From assembly GCA_031253495.1 (NCBI GenBank), contig JAIRWC010000045.1:1-56693 (forward strand): a stretch of DNA of 56,693 bases, given 5' to 3'. The translations under genes and the position numbers were made by a program. Numbering within the stretch: the first letter of the stretch is position 1; every line of letters starts with the position of its first letter. The notes under the pieces are model-generated. The model ran no database searches and had not been told where the DNA came from. It saw only the letters and a list, made by a program, of their open reading frames with translations. Positions 32,528-41,570 of this stretch are shown here, piece by piece. This stretch comes from Oscillospiraceae bacterium. GTDB lineage: Bacteria; Bacillota; Clostridia; Oscillospirales; Ruminococcaceae.

Positions 32528-33574
32528 CCATTTTGCGATTTCCGCCGCCGACGGCGGACAGCCCTTAACGTAATTCTCAAAGCCCGACGCGCAGTCCCCG
32601 CAGCCCAATTTCCCGCTTTTTCCCCTGAACCCCTGCCCCACGCAAATTTTCCCGCCGCGGTAACGCCCCGCCCTGTTCAACGCGCTGATTAAAGCCGAAT
32701 AACACGCGGAACACGCCTTATCGCCGTCTATATGCGCCGAAAGCCGCCGCGCCAGCCCGCTCGGCTCGGGCGCGCTCGGCTTGTTATCCGCGTTCAACTC
32801 AATTACGGGCGTTTCGGAACCGTAAAGCCGCCCCACACCCAAATCGGAGGCTATCCCGATATAATCTATGTCCGCGGCGTCAAACCCGAGCAGCCCCGCG
32901 CAGTACGAATCCAATAAAACGGGGTCTTGCCCGCAGATAATCATATTCCGCGCGACGGGGTTGCCGCCCTCCTCGAACGTTAAATCGCCGCAAATTCCGT
33001 CAATCACGCAAAAAGACGTTTTAATCACGGCGTTCAGATAAGCTATGGGGCGGTGCAGACCCATGGCGTGGAAATTCCGTTTTTCACGGTCGGAAATACA
33101 GCCTTTCAGGTTTTTAAGGCAACAGGTCATCCGCGTTTGGCAGTGCGCTTTCAAAACGGGGACGTTTATCAGGAAATCCGTTTCCAAAGCTTTTTCGCAA
33201 ATCTCGAAGGTATAATTCCCAGCCTTGACTTTGCGGATTTTGTCGTCCTTAAGGTCGTACAGCCGCGCACCGTATTTTTCACTCAGTTTGTCGAAGCCGC
33301 AAACCCTGTAAACGCGCTTGGTGTCGTCGCCAACCCACGCGCTTTCGATGATTTCAATGTCAAAAACGCCTTTTTCCCGCAGGAAAATTATAATCCCCTC
33401 TACGATTTCCGGGTGGGTGGTCGCCCCCTCGGAAGGCGGGCGGGCAAGCACCATATTCGGTTTTACGGAAACGCGCGCGCCGGGCTTCACAAGTCCGCCG
33501 AGAGGGGAGGCGGCAAGCGCTTCAAGGGTTCCCTTGACGACGTCGCCGCTGTGGTTTACGATTATACCGCCCAT
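32513..33574 (-). CDS. DUF362-domain protein with C-terminal cysteines
   Basis: The 353-aa product has the DUF362 core (VSVKPNMVLARPPSEGATTHPE, VPVLKAHCQTRMTCCLKNLKG and GDPVLLD-like GQDPVLLDSYCAG). The C-terminal region has clustered cysteines (CSACYSAL, KICVGQGF, GCGDCASG, GCPPSA) that could bind an Fe-S cluster or zinc. The biochemical role of the family is not known; members often carry ferredoxin domains, here replaced by a non-standard Cys set. It starts behind AAAGGCGG. Its last codons form half of the palindrome in the aroF promoter. Confidence 0.85.
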   Translation of the reverse strand: MGGIIVNHSGDVVKGTLEALAASPLGGLVKPGARVSVKPNMVLARPPSEGATTHPEIVEGIIIFLREKGVFDIEIIESAWVGDDTKRVYRVCGFDKLSEKYGARLYDLKDDKIRKVKAGNYTFEICEKALETDFLINVPVLKAHCQTRMTCCLKNLKGCISDREKRNFHAMGLHRPIAYLNAVIKTSFCVIDGICGDLTFEEGGNPVARNMIICGQDPVLLDSYCAGLLGFDAADIDYIGIASDLGVGRLYGSETPVIELNADNKPSAPEPSGLARRLSAHIDGDKACSACYSALISALNRAGRYRGGKICVGQGFRGKSGKLGCGDCASGFENYVKGCPPSAAEIAKWLTDL

Positions 33575-33618
33575 GCTGTTTTATCCGCCTTTCCCGCGTT
33601 TCGGAAATTTTGGTCTTG

Positions 33619-34473
33619 TTATCTTTTATACGCCGTTTTCTGTTTGAATATAACGCCCAGCGTATTCGGCCCGCAATGGTTGGAAATCGCGCAGCCGGCC
33701 CTTGTTTCGATTATCTCGCCGAAAGCGGCGCGCTTTTCGACGGCTTGCCTCACCCTTTCAACCGTCTCGCGGGAACACATCGGGTGCGTGATGAAAACCC
33801 TCTTAAGGTTGATGTTGTCCGTATCGGATAAACGGTCTTTCACATACTCGTCAAGACATTCCTCAAAGTTTCCCCTGTACTTTTTTCCGACGCGCATAAA
33901 CCCGTCCGCCACTTCGATGCAAGGTTTAATCCCGAGAAGCCTCGAACCGATAAGCGACGCCAGCGAACAGCGCCCGCCCCTGTGCAGATAATCCAGCCTG
34001 TTAATCACGAAACTCGTGTTGATAAGAGAACGGTTTTCTTCTATATAACGGCAGATTTCCTCGCCGTCGCGGTTCGCCTCCGCCATAAGCGCGGCTTCGT
34101 ACACCAAATAGCCGCTGCCCGCGGAAAGGTTTCTTGAATCCGCCACGCGGACGTTCGGGAAATCCTCCGCGGCGATTTTCGCGTTTTGAAAGCAGGCGGA
34201 AAACCCCAAACCTATACATATTTGAACGACTTCGCCGTATTTTTTCGAGTATTCCTCAAACGTCTTTTGATAGTCGAACACGTTTACGGCGGCGGTTTTG
34301 CAAACCCGTTTTTCCTCGTCCGCCATTCTGAACACGTCGGCGGGCCGAATATCCACTCCGTCGCGAAATTCGTCCTCTCCCGAAATTATGGAAAGCGGCG
34401 TAAGCGTTATGTTATGCTTTTTAAGGATTTTCGGCGATAAATCGCAGGTGCTGTCGGCGATAATTTTAACCAT
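33619..34473 (-). CDS. DegV family fatty-acid-binding protein
   Basis: The 284-aa product is a full DegV protein. It opens VKIIADSTCDLSP and has VADSRNLSAGSGYLVYEAA and LDYLHRGGRCSLASLIGSRLLGIKP, the conserved lipid-binding landmarks. Relatives (FakB) bind fatty acids and deliver them to the kinase FakA. No fakA gene is visible here. The ribosome site is GAGGACG. Confidence 0.93.
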   Translation of the reverse strand: MVKIIADSTCDLSPKILKKHNITLTPLSIISGEDEFRDGVDIRPADVFRMADEEKRVCKTAAVNVFDYQKTFEEYSKKYGEVVQICIGLGFSACFQNAKIAAEDFPNVRVADSRNLSAGSGYLVYEAALMAEANRDGEEICRYIEENRSLINTSFVINRLDYLHRGGRCSLASLIGSRLLGIKPCIEVADGFMRVGKKYRGNFEECLDEYVKDRLSDTDNINLKRVFITHPMCSRETVERVRQAVEKRAAFGEIIETRAGCAISNHCGPNTLGVIFKQKTAYKR

Positions 34474-34490
34474 ATACGTTACGTCCTCGT

Positions 34491-34579
34491 ACCGTTTCCC
34501 GTTTAATCGCGTTAAATGAGAAACAGGGATTTTGCGCCTGTGGGCGCGGTGCGCCGTTTTTAAACGGTGAATCGTATTA
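34491..34579 (+). repeat. Structured dispersed repeat, copy B
   Basis: This copy matches the 28285-28383 element along its length. The stems are GTTTCCCGTTTAA/TTAAATGAGAAAC (imperfect), GCGCC/GGCGC and CCGTTT/AAACGG. It lies between degV and the chemoreceptor gene. Its last part (34560-34579) forms the 3' end of the chemoreceptor coding sequence, supplying its final residues and stop. Confidence 0.7.
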
Positions 34580-35846
34580 TCTTGAATTTGCCTATCGATT
34601 CCCGCAGTATCGCGGACTGCCTGCTCACCTCTCGGCTGTCGCGCGCGCTTTCGTCGGCCGTTTGGCTGTTTTTGCGGACGGATTCGTTTATTTTGTCTAT
34701 GGAACCGTTGACGTCGGCGATTATCGAAGCCTGCCTGTCGGACAAATCGGCGATTTTATCGGCTAGGTCCGCGCTTTCCGTGATGCTTTCCACGATTTTT
34801 CTGAACGATAGGGCTGTTTCGACCGCTATTTTTGAACCCAGCCGCGCCTTTTCGACCGAATCGCTTATCAGTTCGCCGGTATCGCTTGCCGCGCTTTGGC
34901 TTTTCGCCGCGAGAGAACGAATTTCCGACGCGACGACCGCGAAGCCTTTTCCGTGTTGACCGGCTCTCGCGGCTTCCACCCCCGCGTTGAGCGCCAGTAT
35001 GTTGGTTCTGAACGCTATGTCGTCGATAATCTTGATAACCTTGCTTATCGCGTCGCCGGATTTGTTAATCCGGTTAACCGCGCTTGTCATTTCCGCCATC
35101 TGCTCTTCGCCCTTTTCGGCGAGCGTTTTGATTGAACGGGATAAAGCGGCGGACCGCGCCGCCATTTCGGCGTTTTGGGAGGTTTGCCCCGCCACGTCGG
35201 CTACGGTAACGCTCAACGCGCGAACCGAATCCGCCTGTTCGGCGGCGCCGCCGGCGAGGGCGCGCGCCTCGGCGTCCATTCTGAAAGAGCCTTCCGCGAC
35301 GCTTTCCGAAGCAAAACGTATATCCGAAAACATACCGTTCAAACTGCCGACCATTGAAATCATCGCCTTGCCCACCGTGTCGTCTTTTGAACGGACGGTT
35401 ATATCGACCGTCAAATCGCCGCCCGCGACCGCGTTAAGGGATTTTATTTTTTCGCGGAACATCGCCAGCATATCGCCGACGGAACGGGAAATCTCCCCGA
35501 TTTCGTCTTTTCGGGCGTTAAGGACTTTGCTTTGCCTGTACGCGTAATCGTCCAAAAAAATATTGCCCGTTTCGGCTATGCCGGAAATGGCGTCCGCCAG
35601 AAACTTCAACGGTTTTGAGATATTCCCCGAAAGGATTAACCCGAAAATTATCAAAATTATCGGAAGAGAAACGGCGAAAGCGCATAATTCGGCAAAAAGG
35701 GCGTTCAGCGCGAAAACGGATTTTTCGGCGTCCGCGTTTTTGGCTGAAGAAACAAGCGACAGCGCGGTGATGGCGCCCCCGGCGCACATAACCGCCGCCG
35801 TTGCGAACAACAGCATTATTTTTGTTTTGATTCTCATTTTGTTCAT
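34560..35846 (-). CDS. Methyl-accepting chemotaxis protein lacking a ligand domain
   Basis: The 428-aa product has transmembrane helices at about 8-30 and 46-70 with only about 15 residues between them, so there is no extracellular sensor. A HAMP-like region and long coiled coil follow, with the CheA/CheW-binding tip [20 protein letters not shown] and [15 protein letters not shown]. The start at 35846 follows AAGGAG; a reading to 36155 runs antisense through the next promoter and is rejected. It may sense membrane state, internal signals or a partner protein. No other chemotaxis genes are adjacent. The last residues and stop are encoded by the dispersed repeat. Confidence 0.92.
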   Translation of the reverse strand: MNKMRIKTKIMLLFATAAVMCAGGAITALSLVSSAKNADAEKSVFALNALFAELCAFAVSLPIILIIFGLILSGNISKPLKFLADAISGIAETGNIFLDDYAYRQSKVLNARKDEIGEISRSVGDMLAMFREKIKSLNAVAGGDLTVDITVRSKDDTVGKAMISMVGSLNGMFSDIRFASESVAEGSFRMDAEARALAGGAAEQADSVRALSVTVADVAGQTSQNAEMAARSAALSRSIKTLAEKGEEQMAEMTSAVNRINKSGDAISKVIKIIDDIAFRTNILALNAGVEAARAGQHGKGFAVVASEIRSLAAKSQSAASDTGELISDSVEKARLGSKIAVETALSFRKIVESITESADLADKIADLSDRQASIIADVNGSIDKINESVRKNSQTADESARDSREVSRQSAILRESIGKFKIIRFTV

Positions 35847-35870
35847 AAGAAAACGCTCCTTTTCAAAGAC

Positions 35871-35899
35871 AGTATAGCATAAAGTTAAAGGAAACACAA
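35871..35899 (-). promoter_or_regulatory. Promoter for chemoreceptor gene
   Basis: Read leftwards, TTGTGT and TATACT are separated by 17 bp with TGC before the -10 box, 25 bp from the ATG. Confidence 0.65.
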
Positions 35900-35941
35900 G
35901 CGTTTTTTTCGGGGCGGCTTCTTTCGCGCCGCGCAAAAGGG

Positions 35942-35970
35942 TTGACAAAAACGCTTCGGTATGGTATATA
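35942..35970 (+). promoter_or_regulatory. Promoter for Stn-like cluster
   Basis: TTGACA and TATATA are separated by 17 bp, 53 bp before the first gene of the three-gene operon. Confidence 0.75.
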
Positions 35971-36023
35971 TTTATATGTGTGTTATCTAAACAAAAGACC
36001 CGTTTGAAGCAAGGATTTTTATT

Positions 36024-36503
36024 ATGAACGACATTGATTTTACGTTGCTTGCCCCCCGCCTTGAAAAACACAAAGGGGAAGCGGGCTCGCTCATCGCGGT
36101 TTTGCAGGAAGCGCAGGAGTTGTACGGCTGGCTTTCGCCCGAACTGCTGGCTCACGTCGCCGAAGAAACGGGAATCCCCCCGGCGAAGGTTATGGGGGTC
36201 GCCACGTTTTACGCGCAGTTCCGCCTTAAGCCCGTCGGAAAAAATTTAATCCTGTTGTGCCAAGGGACGGCGTGCCACGTCAACGGTTCCGCCGAAATCG
36301 AAAAGGCGGTGCGCGATTATCTGGGGGTGGAAGAGGGGGAAATCACGCCCGACGGCTTGTTTACCTACAACAGCGTCGCCTGTTTGGGTTGTTGCAGCCT
36401 TTCCCCCGTTATGATGATAAACTCAAAGGCTTACGGCAATTTGACGGGAGCCAAAACGGTCGAGGTTCTCGAAAAAATAAAATCGGGGGTTGACGCGAAA
36501 TGA
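36024..36503 (+). CDS. NuoE/HydC-like [2Fe-2S] subunit, probable StnC
   Basis: The 159-aa product is a thioredoxin-fold [2Fe-2S] protein like NuoE and HydC. Cluster ligands are seen in [13 protein letters not shown] and [16 protein letters not shown], and the N-terminal helical domain has [19 protein letters not shown] and [11 protein letters not shown]. It passes electrons to or from the NuoF-like subunit encoded next, which it overlaps by 4 bp. Missing H-cluster genes argue against a bifurcating hydrogenase; the GltD-like third gene points to a Stn-type transhydrogenase. The ribosome site is AAGGA. Confidence 0.85.
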   Translation: MNDIDFTLLAPRLEKHKGEAGSLIAVLQEAQELYGWLSPELLAHVAEETGIPPAKVMGVATFYAQFRLKPVGKNLILLCQGTACHVNGSAEIEKAVRDYLGVEEGEITPDGLFTYNSVACLGCCSLSPVMMINSKAYGNLTGAKTVEVLEKIKSGVDAK

Positions 36504-38215
36504 GAATAACCGTCGGGAAAGGCAGTTGCGGAATTGCCGCCGGCGCGGACGCCGTGTTTGATACGCTCAAGGGAAAAGCCCCTTGCCCCGTCGCGGTTAC
36601 GGGCTGTATCGGAACCTGCCACCTTGAGCCGATTGTGAGCGTGGACGACGGGGAAACGCTTCAAACCTACGTTAAGGTCGATGAAAAAGGCGCCGGCGAA
36701 ATTGTAAAAATGCTTAACGGGGAAGAGAACCGCGCCGCCGATTACAGGCGCGATTTGGATTGCGGCTCGAACCGGATAGCGCTCCGCAACTGCGGGATAA
36801 TCAATCCCGAAAGCATAGACGAGTACATCGCCAAAGACGGGTATGAAGCCGTGAAAAAGTGCTTTTCCATGTCGCCGGAGCAGGTTATAGAAGAGATAAA
36901 AATTTCGGGGTTGCGCGGGCGCGGGGGCGCGGGCTTCCCGACTTGGTTCAAATGGCGGGCGGCGCGGGATTCCGCGGGCGATAAAAAATACGTTATATGC
37001 AACGCCGACGAAGGCGACCCGGGCGCGTTCATGGACAGGGCGATAATCGAGGGCGACCCCCACGCGGTAATCGAGGGGATGATTGCCGCCGCTTTCGCAA
37101 TCGGAGCGGACGAGGGGATAGTCTATGTCCGCGCGGAATATCCCTTGGCGATTGTCCGACTGGGAAAAGCGCTGGAACAGGCGCGGAAAAAAGGCTTTTT
37201 GGGGGAAAACCCGTTCGGGAGCGATTTTAGTTTCGACATCAGCGTAAAAGCGGGGGCGGGCGCGTTCGTCTGCGGAGAGGAAACGGCTTTAATCGCCTCC
37301 CTCGAGGGGGAACGCGGGATGCCGAGGCTGAAACCGCCGTTCCCCGCGCAAAAAGGCTACCGGAAAAAGCCCAGCAACATCAACAACGTCGAAACCTACG
37401 CCAACGTCCCGTGGATTATACGAAACGGGGGAAAGGCGTTCGCGTCCATAGGAACCGAGGATTCAAAAGGCTCCAAAGTATTCGCGCTTACCGGGAAAAT
37501 CGCGAACGGCGGACTGGCGGAAGTCCCTATGGGGTGTACCGTGCGCGACGTGGTGTATAAGTTCGGGGGCGGCGTCAGGGGCGGAAAAGAGTTAAAAGCC
37601 GTTCAGCTTGGCGGTCCGTCGGGCGGGTGCATACCGAAGGGATTGACGGACGTCGAAATCGATTATAAAAGCCTTGCCGCCACCGGGGCGATTATGGGTT
37701 CCGGCGGCATGGTCGTCATGGATGAAGACACCTGTATGGTGGATATGGCGCGGTTTTTCCTTGACTTTACCTGCAAAGAAAGCTGCGGGAAATGCACCCA
37801 TTGCCGTATAGGGAACAAGCGTATGCTCGAAATTCTTGAACGGATTTGCGGCGGCGGCGGAAAAAACGGGGACATTGAGCTTTTAACCGAATTGGGCGAG
37901 GAAATAAAAGCGGGTTCCTTGTGCGCTTTGGGGCAGACCGCCCCGAACCCCGTCCTCACGACGATACGGTATTTCAGAAACGAATACGAAGAGCATATTA
38001 ACGAAAAAAGGTGCGCCGCCCGTCAATGCAAGCCGTTGCTGGCGTATTCCGTCGATAAGGAAAAGTGTATGGGTTGCGCGGTTTGCGCGAGGAAATGCCC
38101 CGGCGGCGCGATTGCCGGAACGGTTAGGTCGGCTCACTCCATCGACGCGGAAAAGTGCGTTAAATGCGGGAACTGCGCGGACGTCTGCAAATTCGGCGCG
38201 ATAAACGTTAAATAA
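36500..38215 (+). CDS. NuoF/HydB-like flavoprotein, probable StnB
   Basis: The 571-aa product has an N-terminal thioredoxin-like domain with partial cluster ligands (GKGSCGIAAGAD, VTGCIGTCHLEP). The NuoF core has the FMN/NADH motif GLRGRGGAGFPTWFKW, then CNADEGDPGAFMDR, GAGAFVCGEETALI and the [4Fe-4S] motif ESCGKCTHCRIGNKRM. A C-terminal pair of [4Fe-4S] ferredoxin motifs (CMGCAVCARKCP and CVKCGNCADVC) completes it. In HydABC, Nfn-like and Stn complexes this subunit binds NAD(H) and FMN and is the likely bifurcation site. It overlaps the NuoE-like gene by 4 bp. Confidence 0.88.
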   Translation: MRITVGKGSCGIAAGADAVFDTLKGKAPCPVAVTGCIGTCHLEPIVSVDDGETLQTYVKVDEKGAGEIVKMLNGEENRAADYRRDLDCGSNRIALRNCGIINPESIDEYIAKDGYEAVKKCFSMSPEQVIEEIKISGLRGRGGAGFPTWFKWRAARDSAGDKKYVICNADEGDPGAFMDRAIIEGDPHAVIEGMIAAAFAIGADEGIVYVRAEYPLAIVRLGKALEQARKKGFLGENPFGSDFSFDISVKAGAGAFVCGEETALIASLEGERGMPRLKPPFPAQKGYRKKPSNINNVETYANVPWIIRNGGKAFASIGTEDSKGSKVFALTGKIANGGLAEVPMGCTVRDVVYKFGGGVRGGKELKAVQLGGPSGGCIPKGLTDVEIDYKSLAATGAIMGSGGMVVMDEDTCMVDMARFFLDFTCKESCGKCTHCRIGNKRMLEILERICGGGGKNGDIELLTELGEEIKAGSLCALGQTAPNPVLTTIRYFRNEYEEHINEKRCAARQCKPLLAYSVDKEKCMGCAVCARKCPGGAIAGTVRSAHSIDAEKCVKCGNCADVCKFGAINVK

Positions 38216-38230
38216 AACGGGGAAGACGGT

Positions 38231-40297
38231 ATGGAAAAAATAAAACTGACCGTAAACGGCAAGGAAATCACCGCAGACGGCGGCAAATCAATCCTTGAAA
38301 TCGCGCGGGGCGCCGATATCGAAATCCCCGCGCTCTGCCACGACGGGCGAACGGAGGTTTACGGCTCGTGCGGGCTTTGCGCGGTTGAAATTGAGGGTGT
38401 TTCGCGCCTGTTTCGCGCTTGCTCGACTTACGCGGCGGACGGCATGGTCATAAAGACCGATACCGAGCGCGTTCGCAAAAACCGCAAGGTCGCGCTGGAA
38501 CTGCTTTTATCCGACCATACGGGTGACTGCAAGCCGCCCTGTTCCCTCGCCTGCCCCGCCGGAACGGACTGTCAGGGCTACGCGAGGCTGATAGCCGACG
38601 GCGATTATCGAGGGGCGTGGGATTTAATCCGCGAAAAAATACCGTTCCCCGCGTCAATCGGGCGGGTTTGCCCCCGCCCCTGCGAAGAAGCCTGCCGCCG
38701 CCAATTAGCGGAAGAGCCGATGGCGATTGCCGATTTAAAAAAATTCGCCGGCGATTATTTCGGCGCGGCTTCGCCCCCGCCGAAAAAGGCTTCGCCCCCT
38801 ACCGGGAAAAAAGCCGCCGTAATCGGCGGAGGTCCGGGCGGGCTTTCCGCGGCGTATTATCTGCGCTTGAAAGGGCACGACGTAACGGTTTTCGACATGA
38901 TGCCCGAAGCGGGGGGGATGTTGCGTTACGGAATACCCGAGTACAGGTTGCCCAAGGATATTTTGCGGCGGGAAACGGATTTGATTGTTCAAGCGGGCGT
39001 AAATATCAAGACCGGGGTTAAAGTGGGCAGGGACGTTACCCTCGGCGAATTGCGCGGGCAATACGACGCGGTAATCGTCGCGGTCGGCGCGTGGAACTCA
39101 ACTGGGTTAAGGTGTCCCGGCGAGGGGCTTGGCGGCGTAATCGGCGGCATCGACTTCCTTCGGGGCGTCGCGGAAAACAGACCCGTTTCAATCGGCGCGA
39201 AAATCGCGGTTATCGGCGGCGGAAACACCGCGATGGACGCCTGCAGAACCGCCAAGCGCTTAGGCGCGAAGGAAGTCTGCGTGGTTTATCGCCGCACCCG
39301 CGGGGAAATGCCCGCCGAAGAGCTTGAAATCGCCGAAGCCGAGGAAGAGGGGATAAATTTCCGATATTTGGCCGCCCCGGTCGAAGTTATCGGAGAAAAC
39401 GGCAAGGCAAAGGCAATCCGTCTGCAGATTATGGAACTCGGCGAGCCCGATAAAAGCGGTCGCCGCGCCCCCGTCCCCATACCGGGAAAAGAGGAAATTC
39501 TGCCGATTGATACGGTTATAAGCGCAATCGGGCAAAAACCGGATTTAAGCGGCTTCGAGGAAATAGAAAAAACGGGGCGGGGGACGGTTTTCGCCGACGA
39601 ACGGACGTTCGCCACCAATCTGACGGGCGTGTTCGCGGTGGGGGACGCCACCAACAAAGGGGCGGATATCGCCGTTTCCGCAATCGGCGAGGGCGGGAAA
39701 TGCGCCGAAATCGCGGACGCTTTCCTGTCGGGCGGCGATGTCTTTTTAAAAACCCCGTATTTGGTTAAATCCGAGAAAACCGCCGCCGATTTCGCCGACG
39801 TCGCGAAACGTCCGAGGGTTAAGCCGAAATATCGCCCCGCCGCTCAAAGGGCGCGGGATTTTAAGGAAATAAACGAGACCGTTTCCGAGGAGGAAGCGAG
39901 GAAAGAAGCGGCGCGCTGCCTTGAATGCGGATGCGGCGATTATTATGGCTGCAAGCTGATAAAATACGCCGGCGAATACGAGGTTCGACCCGAAAGGTTC
40001 GGCGGAACCGCCCGCCGCCATAAAGTCCCGGAGGACGACCACCCCGAAATTATCCGCAATCCTGAAAAGTGTATACTGTGCGGGCTGTGCGTTCGGATTT
40101 GCGACGAGGTCGAGGGGATAAGCGCGCTGGGATTCTGCGGAAGGGGGTTCGACACGGTGGTGAAGCCCGCTTTCGACAAGCGGCTGCGCGATACGGAATG
40201 TAATTCCTGCGGGAAATGCGCCGAGGCGTGCCCGACGGGGGCGATTATGGCGAAATCGGCGCTTTTTAATGGGCAATCTGCACAACACGATTTGTAA
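38231..40297 (+). CDS. NfnB/GltD-like Fe-S flavoprotein, probable StnA
   Basis: The 688-aa product has, in order: a [2Fe-2S] ferredoxin domain (ALCHDGRTEVYGSCGLCAVE), a NuoG-like His-Cys3 region (SDHTGDCKPPCSLACPAG), the GltD cysteine domain (GRVCPRPCEEACRR), an FAD-binding domain (AAVIGGGPGGLSAAYYL), an NADPH-binding domain (IAVIGGGNTAMDACRTA with VVYRRTRGEMPA), and a C-terminal [4Fe-4S] pair (CILCGLCVRICDEV, CNSCGKCAEACP). It should handle NADP(H) while the NuoF-like partner handles NAD(H). This set matches the Sporomusa-type Nfn (Stn) transhydrogenase from acetogens. A formate or other dehydrogenase partner cannot be excluded. Confidence 0.85.
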   Translation: MEKIKLTVNGKEITADGGKSILEIARGADIEIPALCHDGRTEVYGSCGLCAVEIEGVSRLFRACSTYAADGMVIKTDTERVRKNRKVALELLLSDHTGDCKPPCSLACPAGTDCQGYARLIADGDYRGAWDLIREKIPFPASIGRVCPRPCEEACRRQLAEEPMAIADLKKFAGDYFGAASPPPKKASPPTGKKAAVIGGGPGGLSAAYYLRLKGHDVTVFDMMPEAGGMLRYGIPEYRLPKDILRRETDLIVQAGVNIKTGVKVGRDVTLGELRGQYDAVIVAVGAWNSTGLRCPGEGLGGVIGGIDFLRGVAENRPVSIGAKIAVIGGGNTAMDACRTAKRLGAKEVCVVYRRTRGEMPAEELEIAEAEEEGINFRYLAAPVEVIGENGKAKAIRLQIMELGEPDKSGRRAPVPIPGKEEILPIDTVISAIGQKPDLSGFEEIEKTGRGTVFADERTFATNLTGVFAVGDATNKGADIAVSAIGEGGKCAEIADAFLSGGDVFLKTPYLVKSEKTAADFADVAKRPRVKPKYRPAAQRARDFKEINETVSEEEARKEAARCLECGCGDYYGCKLIKYAGEYEVRPERFGGTARRHKVPEDDHPEIIRNPEKCILCGLCVRICDEVEGISALGFCGRGFDTVVKPAFDKRLRDTECNSCGKCAEACPTGAIMAKSALFNGQSAQHDL

Positions 40298-40342
40298 CAT
40301 TCTACAAAAATTATTATATTTAAAAAAAATTACTATAACATA

Positions 40343-40371
40343 TTGACAAACGTTTTGATGTGTGGTATTAT
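40343..40371 (+). promoter_or_regulatory. Near-consensus promoter P1
   Basis: TTGACA and TATTAT are separated by exactly 17 bp. The first transcribed base should be near 40378. The downstream RNA meets a terminator at 40455-40486 before any good gene. Confidence 0.85.
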
Positions 40372-40377
40372 AAGGTT

Positions 40378-40487
40378 GATAAAAGCGATTGGCGTTTATT
40401 TTCTTCTTTTTGCGGTTGTCTCCTTTCTTTGTTCTACACATCTTATTTTTCTTCAGCCCCTCTTTTTCGGAAAGCGGGGCTTTTTCT
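40378..40487 (+). ncRNA. Putative pyrimidine-rich small RNA ahead of xer gene
   Basis: A promoter with near-consensus boxes and a strong intrinsic terminator bracket about 110 nt with no convincing reading frame. The RNA is mostly U and C. At 40419-40429 it reads TCTCCTTTCTT, complementary to the AAGAAAGGAGA type of ribosome site used by many genes here. A second C-rich loop lies in the terminator. This fits a small RNA that pairs with ribosome sites. It could instead be the attenuated leader of the recombinase gene, but that gene has its own promoter downstream. Confidence 0.5.
40455..40486 (+). terminator. Rho-independent terminator between P1 and P2
   Basis: AGCCCC and GGGGCT (with inner CTTT/AAAG pairing across TTCGG) form a stable hairpin followed by a T tract. 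Confidence 0.88.
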
Positions 40488-40515
40488 TGACAAAACGGGG
40501 GAACTCTGTTAAAAT
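40487..40515 (+). promoter_or_regulatory. Promoter P2 for xer recombinase
   Basis: TTGACA and TAAAAT are separated by 17 bp. The box begins directly after the preceding terminator's T tract and lies 23 bp from the ATG. Confidence 0.75.
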
Positions 40516-40538
40516 TCTTTTATGGCGGAGGTAACACT

Positions 40539-41564
40539 ATGTATGACAGAAGCGAAGCTCCCGCGTGCGTTAGGGAATTTCTCGATTATACCGCGACGAT
40601 AAAGGGGCGCTCGGAGAACACTGTCGTCAGTTATTTTCACGATTTGAAATATTTTTTAAGGTTTTTGAAAATCAAGCACGGCTTAACCCCGAAAAGCCCT
40701 TTCGAGGATATCGGGGTCGGGGATTTTCCGGACGGTATCATAAAAAACGTCGAGCTTGTCGATATTCTTGAGTTTCTGCATTTTTTATCGAGCGAACGGC
40801 GCAATTCCCCGAAAGCGCGGGCGCGCCGCGCCGTGGCGTTACGGCAGTTCTTCAAGTACCTTACCAACAATAAACAGTGGTTCGAGGTCAGCCCCGCGCA
40901 AAACCTTGAAATGCCGGGCGTAAAACCGCCGCTCCCAAAGCATTTGACGCTGGAGCAGGCGACCGAGCTGCTTTCCGTCTGCGGGGACGGCGGCGGTTGG
41001 ATGGGAGCGAGGGATTACTGTATTATGACGTTTTTCCTCAACTGCGGAATGAGGCTGAACGAACTGGTGGGGCTGGATTTGCACGATTATAAAAAGGAGA
41101 GGGAGCCAAGCGCCGAAGAGCGCACGGACTATATAAAGGTGTTGGGCAAAGGGAGCAAAGAGCGCATTATTTATCTTAACCCCGCCTGCATCGGGGCTTA
41201 TGAGGCTTATTTGACCGAACGCCAAAAACTCTGCGTTGAAAACGAGCGCGTCCGCTTTGAGAAGGCGATGTTTTTAAGCGGTCGATTCAAGCGCATATCG
41301 GCGCGCCGGGTCGAGCAGATTATCACGGAAAAGCTGAGGCTGTGCGGGCTGGACGGGCTGGGGTTCTCGGTGCATAAGCTAAGGCATACCGCCGCCACGC
41401 TTATGTACAAGAACGGCGTGGACGTCCGCGTTTTAAAAGACGTCCTCGGCCATGAAAACCTCGGCACGACGCAGATTTATACCCATGTGGTAAACGAGCA
41501 GATGAAGCGGGCGATTAACAATAACCCGCTTGCCGAGGTAAAAATCAAAAAAGAAGACGAATAA
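40539..41564 (+). CDS. xerC: Tyrosine recombinase XerC/XerD
   Basis: The 341-aa product is a Xer-type recombinase, which resolves chromosome dimers at dif together with FtsK, or acts in phage-like integration. The N-terminal SAM-like core-binding domain (about 10-110) and the catalytic domain are both present. Catalytic residues are Arg172 (NCGMRLNELVGL), Lys204 (GKGSKER), His279 and Arg282 (VHKLRHTAAT), His305 (LGHENLGTT) and Tyr314. Its length and single-gene setting fit a housekeeping Xer. XerC or XerD cannot be told apart here. The ribosome site is GGAGG. Confidence 0.93.
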   Translation: MYDRSEAPACVREFLDYTATIKGRSENTVVSYFHDLKYFLRFLKIKHGLTPKSPFEDIGVGDFPDGIIKNVELVDILEFLHFLSSERRNSPKARARRAVALRQFFKYLTNNKQWFEVSPAQNLEMPGVKPPLPKHLTLEQATELLSVCGDGGGWMGARDYCIMTFFLNCGMRLNELVGLDLHDYKKEREPSAEERTDYIKVLGKGSKERIIYLNPACIGAYEAYLTERQKLCVENERVRFEKAMFLSGRFKRISARRVEQIITEKLRLCGLDGLGFSVHKLRHTAATLMYKNGVDVRVLKDVLGHENLGTTQIYTHVVNEQMKRAINNNPLAEVKIKKEDE

Positions 41565-41570
41565 CACATC

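Noticed and set aside
36024-40297. Electron-bifurcating [FeFe] hydrogenase (HydABC)
   Set aside because: The third protein has no H-cluster motifs; it has FAD and NADPH domains of the GltD/NfnB type instead.
40343-40534. 63-aa frame between promoters P1 and P2 as a real gene
   Set aside because: It begins on the -35 box itself, runs through a terminator and second promoter, and has no ribosome site.
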